NCBI RefSeq assembly: GCF_001680005.1
Contig: NC_033559.1
Coordinates: 1,550,001 to 1,614,000, forward strand
DNA length: 64,000 bases
Reading direction: 5' to 3'
DNA from: Plasmodium coatneyi
Taxonomy: Eukaryota; Apicomplexa; Aconoidasida; Haemosporida; Plasmodiidae
Shown here piece after piece: positions 54,804-64,000 of this stretch. The position numbers and the translations under genes were made by a program. Numbering within the stretch: the first letter of the stretch is position 1; each line of letters begins with the position of its first letter. The notes beneath the pieces are model-generated. The model was given only the letters and a program-made list of their open reading frames with translations. It did not search any database and was not told the DNA's origin.

Positions 54804-56890
54804 CTTTGTTGCAGCGGGGTACAGGTAGTGGGACGGGCAAGATCAAAACAGGGATCGGGGAGTGCTTGTATGGGGAAGATGCCTCGACACGAAGCCGCCG
54901 TGCACCGAGGCTGCAACTTGGTGAAGCCTTAACGGGGCAACGTTTCAATATGCTGCCTCCACCGTGCGTCCTCGTCACTGCACCCGTAGATCATTCGTTA
55001 GGGGCCTGCCGAGGGGGGGTTGCTTCCATAGGCAAACACATATACGCTTCGTCCTGAAGTGGCATATTTTCAGGGAATCCCCGCGCGCTTTACGTAGGAT
55101 CAAAAGCGCGGCTCTACGCCTCCACCGCAAGAACAAAAACTACTTGTGCAGTGTGACCCCCTCTATCTTTACCCTTCCGGGGGTGGTTAAACGTAGGGAT
55201 GGCTAACTCAACGATCCCAAATTGTTCCTTCCAAATCAGTTCACACGAAGCAAAGTGATATAATAAGTCACTTTCCACGTGGCATGAATGTTCGTGATAA
55301 CTTCACGCGTGGGAGGGGAAAACAGGTCCGCGCGTTCGCCAGTACAATTTGTTTGAAGCGATCTGGTGAACGAGTGATGATCCACTAGGCGGTAGCGCAA
55401 AGTAGATTTAAAGGGCGCCGGGAAAAAAGGTAGCCAAGAAGGGGATAAGTGGCTGAGTGGATAAGTAGATAAATAGATGATCCGATGAGCGGATAAATAT
55501 GGGCAAGGAACGAGCACTGTTCTAATAAAATATAGCGTTAATGCGAACGGAATGAAGCGTGAACAAATTTTATCGAACCGACTGAACCGATCCCCGCGCG
55601 CAAAGGCACGAACGCTACGGTGTTCGCCCCATCCCTAGTTGCTGAGCCGTAAAGGTAAACCTCGCCTTACGCCCTGCGCATACAAGCATGCACGCTGGGG
55701 GATGGTCGCTAAAAATTGGCACTCTCCAGAGGCGTTGAACATCCGTTCAAAGGCTTCCTCAAGCCGCTTCCTATCGTTGCTTCTCCGGTTTGTTCTTTTT
55801 TTTTTTTTTTTTTTTTTCACAAAAAGGGAAAGCAGCACAAAATGGTATTTTTATGGGTAATTTGGTTCACCTGTTTTAGTAGGAGGAAGGGGGGGCCATT
55901 TCCAGGTGGAACGCCCCATCAGGTATGCATCCTATTAGGAAGTCCCTTTGCGTATACTTATGCATGTACATTTTAAAGCCCCTTCTCCATAAAAAAAAGG
56001 GGGTAGGGGGGAGGATCACCCCTTTTGTGAAGCGTGTTTATGGTTGGGGCTCTGCCTAAGTTTGATTCGAGGGGTAGGAAGGAGACGCCCCCGTGAAGAT
56101 ACATTCCTGCATGTATGCGTAGATCTACCTGTGCAACTGCTTATATAGATGCTCCTCTGTACGCACATACTAACGAGTGCATTCCCCTTATTGTACAAAT
56201 TACTCGCAAAATGAAAATGCTTCTGGGGGCAATGCACAAATAGACGACACAGAACTATACGACCGTATATACAGGCAGACGTGGAGGATCCTTCAAGGTT
56301 TGTGTTTGGGGGGGGGGCATTTCAAGATGGTCTCTCAAAATGTGGTTCCCTTGTCCAAGCCACATTCTGTCGCGTGCCACGTATCGCTTACCGTTGGAGC
56401 TATGCGACAAGGCAAATATCGCTGGGGAATCATTGCCCTTTTGAAAATTGCGCAGCGTGCCCGCAATCGAGAGAGGTGAAGCACAGGATGAGGGGTAAAA
56501 AGGTGGTGGTGGTGGGTTACTATAAAGGGGATGTACACCACGCTGCTTTCACATTCGTTTTTTTTGCTAATCGGGTGCATTCAAAACGAGCGATAATGCG
56601 ACGCTCTAATAGGATGTAGAGTAGGGAACGCGCATGCACTGGCTGATGGGGGAAGGGGTGTCCCCTTTGACTACACCTTTGACATTCCGCTTTGTGCGTG
56701 TCTATGTAAAAGTAGAAATGTCCCTCCATGGGGCGAAATTCAAAATATATGAAGGGCTCCATGCAGGAAAAAAGGACCACACCAGGTGCTCCTTCAAAAA
56801 AGGAGGAATTGTGTGTGTTTTCCTGTCATGTACAAATACTAAAAGGAAAAAAAAAAAAAAAACAGGGGGGATGGGGGAGATTCCCCCATT
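54804..56890. other. 2.1-kb intergenic region, no confident gene
   Basis: Lies between the SEC31 start and the uL13 stop, both on the minus strand. Short frames on both strands overlap each other. One plus-strand stretch near 56208-56300 (IDDTELYDRIYRQTWRIL) looks coding-like but has no convincing start or continuation. T-run at about 55798-55817, A-run at about 56846. It probably holds the SEC31 promoter and the uL13 3' UTR. Confidence 0.45.
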
Positions 56891-57655
56891 TTAGACGACT
56901 GTGAATGCCTTCACGACTTGCTGGTCCGCAGTGCGGTCCATGTCCTTCTTCGGAACGATCACCTGGGGTATGCCCCAGTGCGGGTGGATAGCCCCCGGGT
57001 AGACAAAAAGCTTCCTATAATAAAGTTGACGTAGTCGATTGTTTGGGAGCATCCTCTTAACAGCTAAGTTTAAAATCATCGAAGGGTTTTTGGCGAATAC
57101 GGTTTTACACGTTAAAATTTTGGGTCCCTTTGAGTAACTTTTTCTGGGGAATTTATACACCTTGGTGTCCCACGTGTGACCATAGAACTTCACGTGGATT
57201 GCATTGACTACTATGACACTACTGCTGTTCACTCTGTTTGGGTTGTGATCGACTCGGTACTTCCCTTGCAGCAACTTGCTAATGCACACGCTGAGACTTC
57301 CAACGCTTTTGTTGTAGGCGTCGATGACGAACCAGTTTCCCTTCTCCCTGTCGAATACGCTAATGGCATTTTTTGACACGTGCTCCTCTGCGAAGATATC
57401 CGTCTTGGGCATGTTCTTCTTTAGGAAGGGGGTGCTTTTCCTGCGGGGGAAAGTTTGGCAAAGTTTGGCAAAGTTTGGAGCAGTCGAATCTTTTTCAACG
57501 CAGTTTGGGATCACATTTGCTGCAATTTGGGGGCGCCTTTACACAGCTGCTGCGATGCACACTCACCACTGCACATTCGAGAAGGGGTTTATATTCTGCT
57601 CGTGGAAGGAGGCCTTGGGGTACCCGGCCAGTCTACGCGCGCTCACCCCAATCAT
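56891..57655 (-). CDS. Organellar-type ribosomal protein uL13
   Basis: Exon 1 57567..57655, exon 2 56891..57440, phase 2, 212 aa. Exon 1 encodes [17 protein letters not shown], a basic Ser/Ala-rich leader. Exon 2 contains the L13 fold markers [63 protein letters not shown] and [14 protein letters not shown]. This corresponds to the bacterial/organellar L13 layout rather than the eukaryotic RPL13A form. It belongs to the large subunit; the leader suggests mitochondrial rather than apicoplast location because no signal peptide is visible. The terminal extension after the HPH motif ([13 protein letters not shown]) is lineage-typical. A short tandem CAAACTTTGC motif lies in the intron next to the acceptor. 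Confidence 0.88.
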
Positions 57656-57826
57656 CGTTCATTGTTGGTCCGTAACTCAAGGGGGGAAGAGTAGTTTGCA
57701 GGGAAAAAGTATAAAAACGCTTGGCCCATTGCGAGCCAGGCGGCAAGGCCAGGGGACACTAATTTAGAACTGACTCCAACTGTGTAGAAATATTTTCTGC
57801 AGGTTCGTCACCCCTCCGGGGAATGA

Positions 57827-57949
57827 TCAACCTTTTTTCTTTTGGAAAGTATCGCATTTCCTGTGAATTTTCGGAACGTCCAAAAAAGGGATGCCCTTGT
57901 GAGGCGCGTTATACTTTGGGGGTACTACCTTTATAACGGCAAGGTTCCT

Positions 57950-57993
<44 letters not shown>

Positions 57994-58226
57994 CGTACCC
58001 ATCTGCATACCTGTGGTGATACGAATTAAGTAGGTTGATCAGTTGGAAGTGCACCCGCTGGGTTCTGACATGCCGTTCTACGTTGGGGAAGAAGTAGGAT
58101 GAGTGGAGGGGCGAGGAAATTTTAGCATAAGAAGTTACCCCAAGGGGGGCGCACTAAAGGGGACTTCCTTTTGCTTCTCGTAGAAGCATCGTATGAACAG
58201 ATTACACAATAAAAGGGAAGCAGCAT
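57827..58226 (-). CDS. Candidate 91-aa protein in three exons, function unknown
   Basis: Minus-strand exons 58139..58226, 58011..58077 and 57827..57947; phases 1/2; 91 aa. The N terminus MLLPFYCVICSYDASTRSKR could be an organelle leader. The middle (RVHFQLINLLNSYHH) and C terminus (VVPPKYNAPHKGIPFL, then IHRKC) look like real coding sequence. Intron 1 (61 bp) has good GTAACT/CGTAG borders. Intron 2 (63 bp) is almost wholly a run of about 43 A on the sense strand between GTATGC and CAG, which is unusual for an acceptor. It sits between uL13 and a divergent gene with only 222 bp to that gene's start. It may be another small organellar protein; no family is recognised. Confidence 0.5.
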
Positions 58227-58448
58227 GGTGAGGCTGCCAAGGGGGGAAGCGTTTGCTCAACAGCATATGAGCGGCAGTTGTGGGAAGCTAGCGAGGTGTA
58301 TAAAGGGGGCAAGAGGGGGGGCATCTCAGCAAAGCTGCACTTTTGTCAGATCCCCCCGTGTTTATGTCTATATAACTGCTGTACGACTGCCAGCATGTGA
58401 CCACTTTTGACCCCCCTACGTGACCCCTTTTTGACTTTTTAACGCGGG
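58227..58448. promoter_or_regulatory. Compact 222-bp bidirectional intergenic region
   Basis: Separates two divergent start codons. It is G-rich on the plus strand around 58240-58325 with two GGGGG-type runs. There is no space for two independent long upstream regions, so the promoters are probably shared or overlap the 5' UTRs. Confidence 0.4.
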
Positions 58449-61400
58449 ATGAAGAAAACGGACGAAGCGGAAAATAACCCCAAGAAGGGGAAAAGGAATG
58501 AGGAAGAGGAAGAAGAAGAGGGTAGTGCCATGATAAATTATGACCAACATCAGGAGAACTTTAACATGCGCCCATTTAGTAGCCACCAAAGCGAAGGCGG
58601 AAGTGAATCTACGCGGAACGACATACAGGTAGAGGTACCCCTGGGGGAATCGCGCCTTCACAGGTACTGCTCCGTGGAAGGAATGGACGAATCAAATACA
58701 CATAGTTGTAACTCCAATTATAAGGAAGCGCAGGGGGGAACAGTAGAAGTACTCCCAAACGAACCCCTTCACGTGGTGGACATGAACTGCGACGATGTGC
58801 ACTCGATTGTAAATTATTTGATCTCCGTGGAGAGGGAAGAATTTAAAGAGAAGTGCCCCGCCCAGAGTGGCAGCGATGATGACAAGTACGATGACACCCG
58901 TGATGACACCTGTGATGACAGTTACGATGAGGCCCATGATAGTGCCGAGGACGACGGTGGAAGGACTCATTCCTCCACGGACACGCCAGCTGTCTCTGAC
59001 CCCCCCAACGTGTCGCCCCAAAGGAGCCTAACGGATCACATGGATAAGTACGACATAAAGTACAGGCACATATTCAACTCCATGGTAGACTACATTTTTT
59101 CGCATCCGAGTGTTAACTTTTTGGAGTTGATGAATAAGAGGGAAGGGGATGAGGGGGGTAACAGTACTTGGGGTAGGAGAAGATGGGGAAGTAGTTTATT
59201 GGGTATGAGAAGACCGATCAAATGGTACAACAACTGGACGTATGTTGGTCCCTCCAACCGCTATGACTCCGTCGTTAAACATATGAAATGGACAAGACAC
59301 ACCCCTATTAGTGACGAGGAATCCTCAAAAGGGTGTGAACTAAGTTTGCAGAAAGGTCAGTCAAGTGGGGAGCATCTCCCAAGTGACATTACTGGAAGGC
59401 ATTTCAAAAGAGAAAGCGTCGACAGTGAAGCGACCTCCCATTGTGTGAACGCCTGGTGGAGGTACAACCTACAACAGAATGACCACCCGAAGGTCAGGGA
59501 TCAAACGGAGAAGGCAAAATCGGGGGAAAGAGAGAACAGCCAAATGGACAACACACATAAAGTAGACACTATAAGGGCAAGGATAGAGACACTTCATAAA
59601 GGAATATTTTCCAGCCTTAATAAGCTAAGGAATAATCACAACGGATGTACCTCGGGGGAGGACCCTCAAGAAGAAAACAGGAAAGGTGAAGATATCCCAA
59701 CGGTGGCAAATAGATCACGTAGAAATTCTATTTTTACCGACTTCAACATCGTGGGTCGTCTTCCCCTGTGCAATTCCCCCACTGATTGGAAAAGTGGAGA
59801 AGTCTATGTGCATGCTCCATGCGAAAGGAAGAAAAGCATAATAAGAAGCGTGAATAGAATTATGCGCGCCCTTTTACCTGAAGGAAGGAAGACTATCTTG
59901 TCATGTGTGAATACCGATGAGGATATATATGTTTGGTGCCACGTCCGTTTCGCTGACTTCACGCAGGTGGGTCCGTCCTATCTGGAACTTCCCCCAAGTG
60001 GACAAACCTCCAACTATTATTCTTCCCTTTTGCACACTGGAAAAAAAAATAGCAGGTGCAAAATGGACCAAGACGATAAGATTGAGCAAATGGAGAAAGT
60101 ACAATTTTACTTCCAAATCAGGGAGTTCACAAGACAGCAGTATAAAATGAACATGCTTGGGGAGTACCTCCAGGTGAAGGAGCTTACTGAGTCGATTCGG
60201 CATTTGGGAGGAGATTCCCCCGGAGAGGGCAGCTACAACAACGCCCACTTCACTCGTAGAGAGGTACATATAAAGCGGTTCGAACTGTTGTACCAATATT
60301 ATCTACAATTTTTAAGGAGGTTCTACTTGGAGGGTGACACTTCCACGGAGGAAGCAACGTTGATCCGGTTGAAGTGCAACATGTACGGTTTGGACAGATG
60401 CTCCAGCGATTGTGTGGATCAGCAACAAGGGGGGGACCCTTCCCCGTTGGGGGTGTCACAAGTGGAGACCACAGAGGTAACGTCTTCACGGGAGGAGTCG
60501 TCACATATGATACCTTCACCACATGATCGCCCTGTTGATCTTGTTGATCTTTCGAGGAAGGTGGGAAGTAGCCTCCCTGGGTGCCCTAGCTCCCACTCCA
60601 GCGATACCGCTCATCAGGACAATCCGAAGGTTGGTCCGCACCCCAGAGCCAGTGCCAACGAAATTTCAGAAACGCGCAAGATGAGGATCCTTCACAGATG
60701 CGCAAAAAGGATAAGACGTTTTTTACGAAGAACCAAAATGGACGAGCCGGAAAAGCTTCCCCTTAGGAAGATGAGGAAAATTGTAAAATCCCTGTGTGCA
60801 GTGTGCGCCGTTAGGTACAGGTCGTTCCTCTCGCATGAGCTGTTCAGTTTTGTTTTTAAATCGGCTTGGCGCAGGAAGCGTGTGAAGAGGGAAACGCAGC
60901 TCGATCGAACAGAACGGGAGGAGCTTCCCCACCAAGCGAACCTTCCACTTCCAACTACGCAAAGGAGACCAGTAAAAATAATCCTGAAGAGGAACATAAA
61001 ATCCTGCAGAGATCCCCAATTGGAGAAGCACTTCAAACTGGATGATAGCCCTGAGAGGAGTGGCAGAAATGGGGGGGTGGTTAAACACAGCGTGGAGGAG
61101 GTAGCTAGGGAGGACCCCCCAAATGGATCCGTCATGGATCATCCTGTTGATTCTACCACCGCGCCTCCAAGTGAGGTTTCTCCCCATCGCAACGTCCTCA
61201 TCGAAGAGGCGAAAAAACCAAACGTGATAAAAAAAAAATTAATCGAAGTGGGAACAAAAAAGACAAGGGAAAAATGCACAAAGGACGTAAAGGGATCCGA
61301 CAAGGGGAAGAAGAAAAGGACCCGCTCAGGTAAAACACAAAACGATGAAGATGTAGCGAAGAAAAGGAAAAGGGGTAAATCCCCCCACGGTAAATACTTA

Positions 61401-62519
61401 CCGACGGATGGTGTTAAAACTGAGCAAGGCGATCAACGAAGAAAAGAAATAAAGACCAGCGCCTACCGTAGTAAGTATTCCCGGAGACACACTTCCCCCA
61501 GTGATGAGCAACCAAAGCGCAGCAGGTTGGGTTGCAAAACACATAGAAAGGAAGCCCAACAAAGGGGCATTTATTATGTTTACTTGAAGGGAAATTTGGG
61601 GGTCTATTTGAGTCCCCAAATGGAGGTGATTTATGAGAGGCGCAATTTATTTTTTAAAGGGGACGATAGGAAGGGGAATCCCTTGGATATGCACTTCGAC
61701 GAGGTTTTTTCTCATGCCTTCTTCAGCAAAATTTTGCCGACATGTGTAGACAAGATCTGCGTTAGGAAGGTCTCCACTGGGTCCCCCCAAAGAGGGGGTG
61801 ACAGCGATGGAAGGGGGAGAAGCGGTAGTATCCATAGCCGTAACAGTAGTAAAAGTAGTAATAGTAGCTATAACCGTGGCAGTGATGACCGTTGCAGTGG
61901 TGACCGTTGCAGTGGCCAGGGAAGACGACGCAAAAACTTCAGGGATCACGCCACCATATGGAAAGGCACCACCAGTAGTATCCACAAGCTGAAGAGGGAC
62001 CAAGTTGTGGCTCTCTTTCAAATTTTGTACCAACATTTTTATAAATGCTTTTCCAGGCTGAACGTGCGTTCCTTGCTGGGGACGTATTGCAGTGGCTGTT
62101 CTGTGAATGACAAGGGGGGGGATGAAAGTCGTGAAGTGGACAAAATGGACGAAGCGGGTGAACCGCCCAAAGCGCAGAACGAATATTACTACCACACCTT
62201 TTTAAGCAGATTCCCCCCCTTGAGGGGGAAAAAAACAGTAGCGTACCCGCCCCAAGACTTCTTCAAATGTTTTAACAGAAAGTTCATCCGAAGAGTCATT
62301 TATCATGTGAATAAAACACTGGGAGATTTTTCATTTATGCAAAAATTGTTCGACGAATATGAACATGTGGAACGGGTGTGTGCAGGCAAAATGGCGAAAG
62401 TGTTTTTGGATTGTAGTGATTATGAGGTGACCTTTCATGAGGAGGATAGATATTATAACGTCATTAAGGACCACTTCATGAAAGTCATTATCCCATTTTG
62501 CGAGGAAAACAGCGCTTAG
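58449..62519 (+). CDS. Conserved Plasmodium protein of 1,356 aa, function unknown
   Basis: Single-exon frame with ATG in GCGGGATG context. The N terminus is acidic and low-complexity (poly-Glu near residue 18-25, then Asp/Thr repeats near 140-170). Patches of order include YMVDYIFSHPSVNFLEL-like (about 210-225), the region around 445-520 (IFTDFNIVGRLPLCNSP, then VWCHVRFADFTQVGPSYLEL), MKRIRRFLRR-like basic helices near 755-770, and the C terminus (PQDFFKCFNRKFIRRVIYHV to FCEENSA). About 900-1,030 is strongly basic (KKRTRSGK, KKRKRGKS), suggesting nuclear location. A Ser/Asn/Arg/Cys-rich repeat (SNSSYNRGSDDRCSGD) lies near 1,140. No transmembrane helix, signal peptide or enzymatic motif is recognised. 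Confidence 0.85.
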   Translation: MKKTDEAENNPKKGKRNEEEEEEEGSAMINYDQHQENFNMRPFSSHQSEGGSESTRNDIQVEVPLGESRLHRYCSVEGMDESNTHSCNSNYKEAQGGTVEVLPNEPLHVVDMNCDDVHSIVNYLISVEREEFKEKCPAQSGSDDDKYDDTRDDTCDDSYDEAHDSAEDDGGRTHSSTDTPAVSDPPNVSPQRSLTDHMDKYDIKYRHIFNSMVDYIFSHPSVNFLELMNKREGDEGGNSTWGRRRWGSSLLGMRRPIKWYNNWTYVGPSNRYDSVVKHMKWTRHTPISDEESSKGCELSLQKGQSSGEHLPSDITGRHFKRESVDSEATSHCVNAWWRYNLQQNDHPKVRDQTEKAKSGERENSQMDNTHKVDTIRARIETLHKGIFSSLNKLRNNHNGCTSGEDPQEENRKGEDIPTVANRSRRNSIFTDFNIVGRLPLCNSPTDWKSGEVYVHAPCERKKSIIRSVNRIMRALLPEGRKTILSCVNTDEDIYVWCHVRFADFTQVGPSYLELPPSGQTSNYYSSLLHTGKKNSRCKMDQDDKIEQMEKVQFYFQIREFTRQQYKMNMLGEYLQVKELTESIRHLGGDSPGEGSYNNAHFTRREVHIKRFELLYQYYLQFLRRFYLEGDTSTEEATLIRLKCNMYGLDRCSSDCVDQQQGGDPSPLGVSQVETTEVTSSREESSHMIPSPHDRPVDLVDLSRKVGSSLPGCPSSHSSDTAHQDNPKVGPHPRASANEISETRKMRILHRCAKRIRRFLRRTKMDEPEKLPLRKMRKIVKSLCAVCAVRYRSFLSHELFSFVFKSAWRRKRVKRETQLDRTEREELPHQANLPLPTTQRRPVKIILKRNIKSCRDPQLEKHFKLDDSPERSGRNGGVVKHSVEEVAREDPPNGSVMDHPVDSTTAPPSEVSPHRNVLIEEAKKPNVIKKKLIEVGTKKTREKCTKDVKGSDKGKKKRTRSGKTQNDEDVAKKRKRGKSPHGKYLPTDGVKTEQGDQRRKEIKTSAYRSKYSRRHTSPSDEQPKRSRLGCKTHRKEAQQRGIYYVYLKGNLGVYLSPQMEVIYERRNLFFKGDDRKGNPLDMHFDEVFSHAFFSKILPTCVDKICVRKVSTGSPQRGGDSDGRGRSGSIHSRNSSKSSNSSYNRGSDDRCSGDRCSGQGRRRKNFRDHATIWKGTTSSIHKLKRDQVVALFQILYQHFYKCFSRLNVRSLLGTYCSGCSVNDKGGDESREVDKMDEAGEPPKAQNEYYYHTFLSRFPPLRGKKTVAYPPQDFFKCFNRKFIRRVIYHVNKTLGDFSFMQKLFDEYEHVERVCAGKMAKVFLDCSDYEVTFHEEDRYYNVIKDHFMKVIIPFCEENSA

Positions 62520-63049
62520 CGAGAAAGTGCATTTTTTTTTTTTTTTTGTGCGTGGCGGATGTGCATACATTGCCACTTTGTCCTTATGATTTGATTATCC
62601 TTTTTTTTGGGGGGGGTTCCCCTACACAGAAATAATGTTTTTCCACCCCGGATGCCCACTTTGGCAATTTTGTAAAAAAACTGTTGTTTCGTTGTAACTG
62701 TTTTTTTTTTTTCATCTTCTCAATGTGGATCATCCAGAAGGGGTGAAAAGCTAGTAGGGGGAGAGATATTTCAAGGAAATCCATTTTGATAGGCACAAAA
62801 GTTATGGAGTTATGGGTGCGACGAAAAAAGGAAATTAAAGGGGGGGATATAACACGAAAAAGGGGAAATTAAAAGCCTGTAAAAAAAATGCCCAGCAAAA
62901 TGACCGGGCAAAACGAAACAAATAGACGGTGCTCTTTCCGCCAGTGCAGCGAAAGCGTGGTTAGCCACATCGCCACGTCCATTCGGCTGAGTTCGCCAAC
63001 CGAGGAGCACAAGAATCGTCAATGCGGAGCGTGACGAACGGATCCCGGT
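62520..63049. other. Convergent 3' spacer
   Basis: 530 bp between the stop of the 1,356-aa gene and the stop of the LTV1-like gene. Contains T-runs (about 62532-62547, 62701-62712) and G-runs (62609-62618). No coding segment. Both transcripts should end here. Confidence 0.5.
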
Positions 63050-64000
63050 TCACAGTTTAATGTACTTGACGTTGTCTCTGATGTCGAAGGGGTTGCTATT
63101 CTTGTTCATCATTTTTTTCTCGCTCTACGGGGAGGGGGAAGTGTAACGAAAAAATGTGAAGGACAAAAGTAATAAATACACAAAGCGAACAAAGGGGGGA
63201 CAGCAAGCAAACTTTATCAGCTCACAGGCCGTACCTTCATCAGCAGGGCGTTTTCCTTTTTCAACTTCCGGTTCAGACGTTGCGCCTCCTTGACGGACTT
63301 CTTCCGCTCCCTCTTTTCTTCGGGGGTTTCGTTTTTGCCGCGCGTGGTGTTTATCTACAGGTGGGGAAGTGTGGACGTGTGGATGTGTGGACGTGTGGAC
63401 GTGTGGATGTGTGGACATGCGTTTCAAGTGAACTGGTGGGAAATGAATGAGTGGCACATATGCGATGAGTAGGCGTTGTGCAGAGGAACACCCACGAATA
63501 GACGCATGGGCGTTGACGCAAGAGAGAGTGACCTCTTCATCGATTTGCCGCATTTCCGCTTTAAACCTGGCAAGCGAACTACTTACATTTTCCAGGACTA
63601 CGTAGCTCTCCAGTTTGGCCTCTTCGGCCACTTTCTCCTTCTCCCTGTCCCTCCTCCTCGGGTTTGCGTTGCCCTGAGGGAGAGGGTTAATCAGCGGGTT
63701 GGCAGAAGCGGGGGTAGGGACCTTCTTGGGAATAACTAACTTACAGGGGTGGTTTGTTGTGTTCGTCTTGGTCGTGAGGATTGTTTCGCAATCGTATGAC
63801 AGTGATGAAGACGATGCATCAGAGGAGGAGAAGAAATTCTCCCCGGATGCGTCCGAATGGGAGTTCTCTTCCCCATCACCCTTCCCACGGTGACCTTCTT
63901 CCTCCTTTTGTGAATTTAAAATTTGCAAAATTTTGATTTTGTCCTCTACATTTACGTTGACAAGTGTATTATCTGTATTATTTGCTGTACGATTTTTTTT
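63050..64000 (-). CDS. LTV1-like ribosome biogenesis factor, C-terminal part (cut by window edge)
   Basis: Minus-strand exons seen: beyond 64000 to 63587, 63235..63354, 63050..63124, all junctions phase 0. The frame is open to the right edge, so the N terminus lies outside the window. The visible part has a Ser/Asp-rich region (SSSDASSSSLSYDCET), a stretch NPRRRDREKEKVAEEAK, then KNETPEEKRERKKSVKEAQR. The last resembles the C-terminal RK.ETxEEK+.RKx.VKE.+R motif of LTV1, an assembly factor of the 40S subunit that escorts pre-40S particles out of the nucleus. The protein ends DIRDNVKYIKL. The first intron contains a GTGTGGACGTGTGGATGT-type minisatellite at about 63365-63418. The call rests on the motif and should be checked with the full gene. 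Confidence 0.65.

Noticed and set aside
56177..56619. Possible plus-strand exon with IDDTELYDRIYRQTW
   Set aside because: No start, acceptor or continuing exon in frame that I could justify.

Overview
The window is nuclear DNA of a malaria parasite of the simian P. knowlesi / P. coatneyi clade. The evidence is a SICAvar gene and three kir (pir-family) genes with canonical exon structure, GGGTT(T/C)A-type telomeric repeats, short introns, and orthologues of conserved Plasmodium genes at moderate GC. I cannot separate P. knowlesi from P. coatneyi by eye. Gene models were rebuilt by hand from splice signals and checked for phase; each exon list adds up to an open frame unless stated otherwise.

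Layout. 1-6.1 kb is a multigene-family segment: degenerate telomere repeats in two opposed arms (about 285-1890), a KIR gene with two tandem ectodomain modules (2870-5431), and a hairpin-bearing tandem repeat (about 5660-6055). 6.5-27.5 kb is a housekeeping block: a small membrane protein, a type II DnaJ, small proteins including a bacterial-type L32, a protein kinase, a TPR protein, a 12-exon WD40/coiled-coil axonemal protein (CFAP43/44 type), an unidentified 73-aa candidate, a FAM136A homologue and a 64-aa candidate. 27.5-43.7 kb is a second AT-rich variant-antigen island: one SICAvar on the minus strand and two KIR genes on the plus strand, SICAvar and the first KIR facing away from each other across about 4.1 kb. 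43.7-64 kb is again housekeeping: an RPAP2/Rtr1-like protein, CCT8, SEC31, organellar-type uL13, a small protein, a 1,356-aa Plasmodium protein of unknown function, and an LTV1-like gene cut by the right edge.

How the genes fit together. The islands carry surface variant antigens. The core genes cover protein folding (DnaJ, CCT8), secretion (SEC31), organelle translation (L32, uL13), ribosome assembly (LTV1-like), transcription (RPAP2-like), signalling (kinase) and flagellum function (CFAP43/44). Variant-antigen islands set inside housekeeping DNA, with interstitial telomeric sequence, match the known P. knowlesi genome arrangement. The most unusual signals are the head-to-head telomeric arms, the two-module KIR, a CCTAACAACC minisatellite shared by the last introns of SICAvar and KIR genes, the decayed C-terminal repeat of SICAvar, a 6-bp overlap of convergent coding ends, and a CCT8 gene whose first exon is only the start codon.
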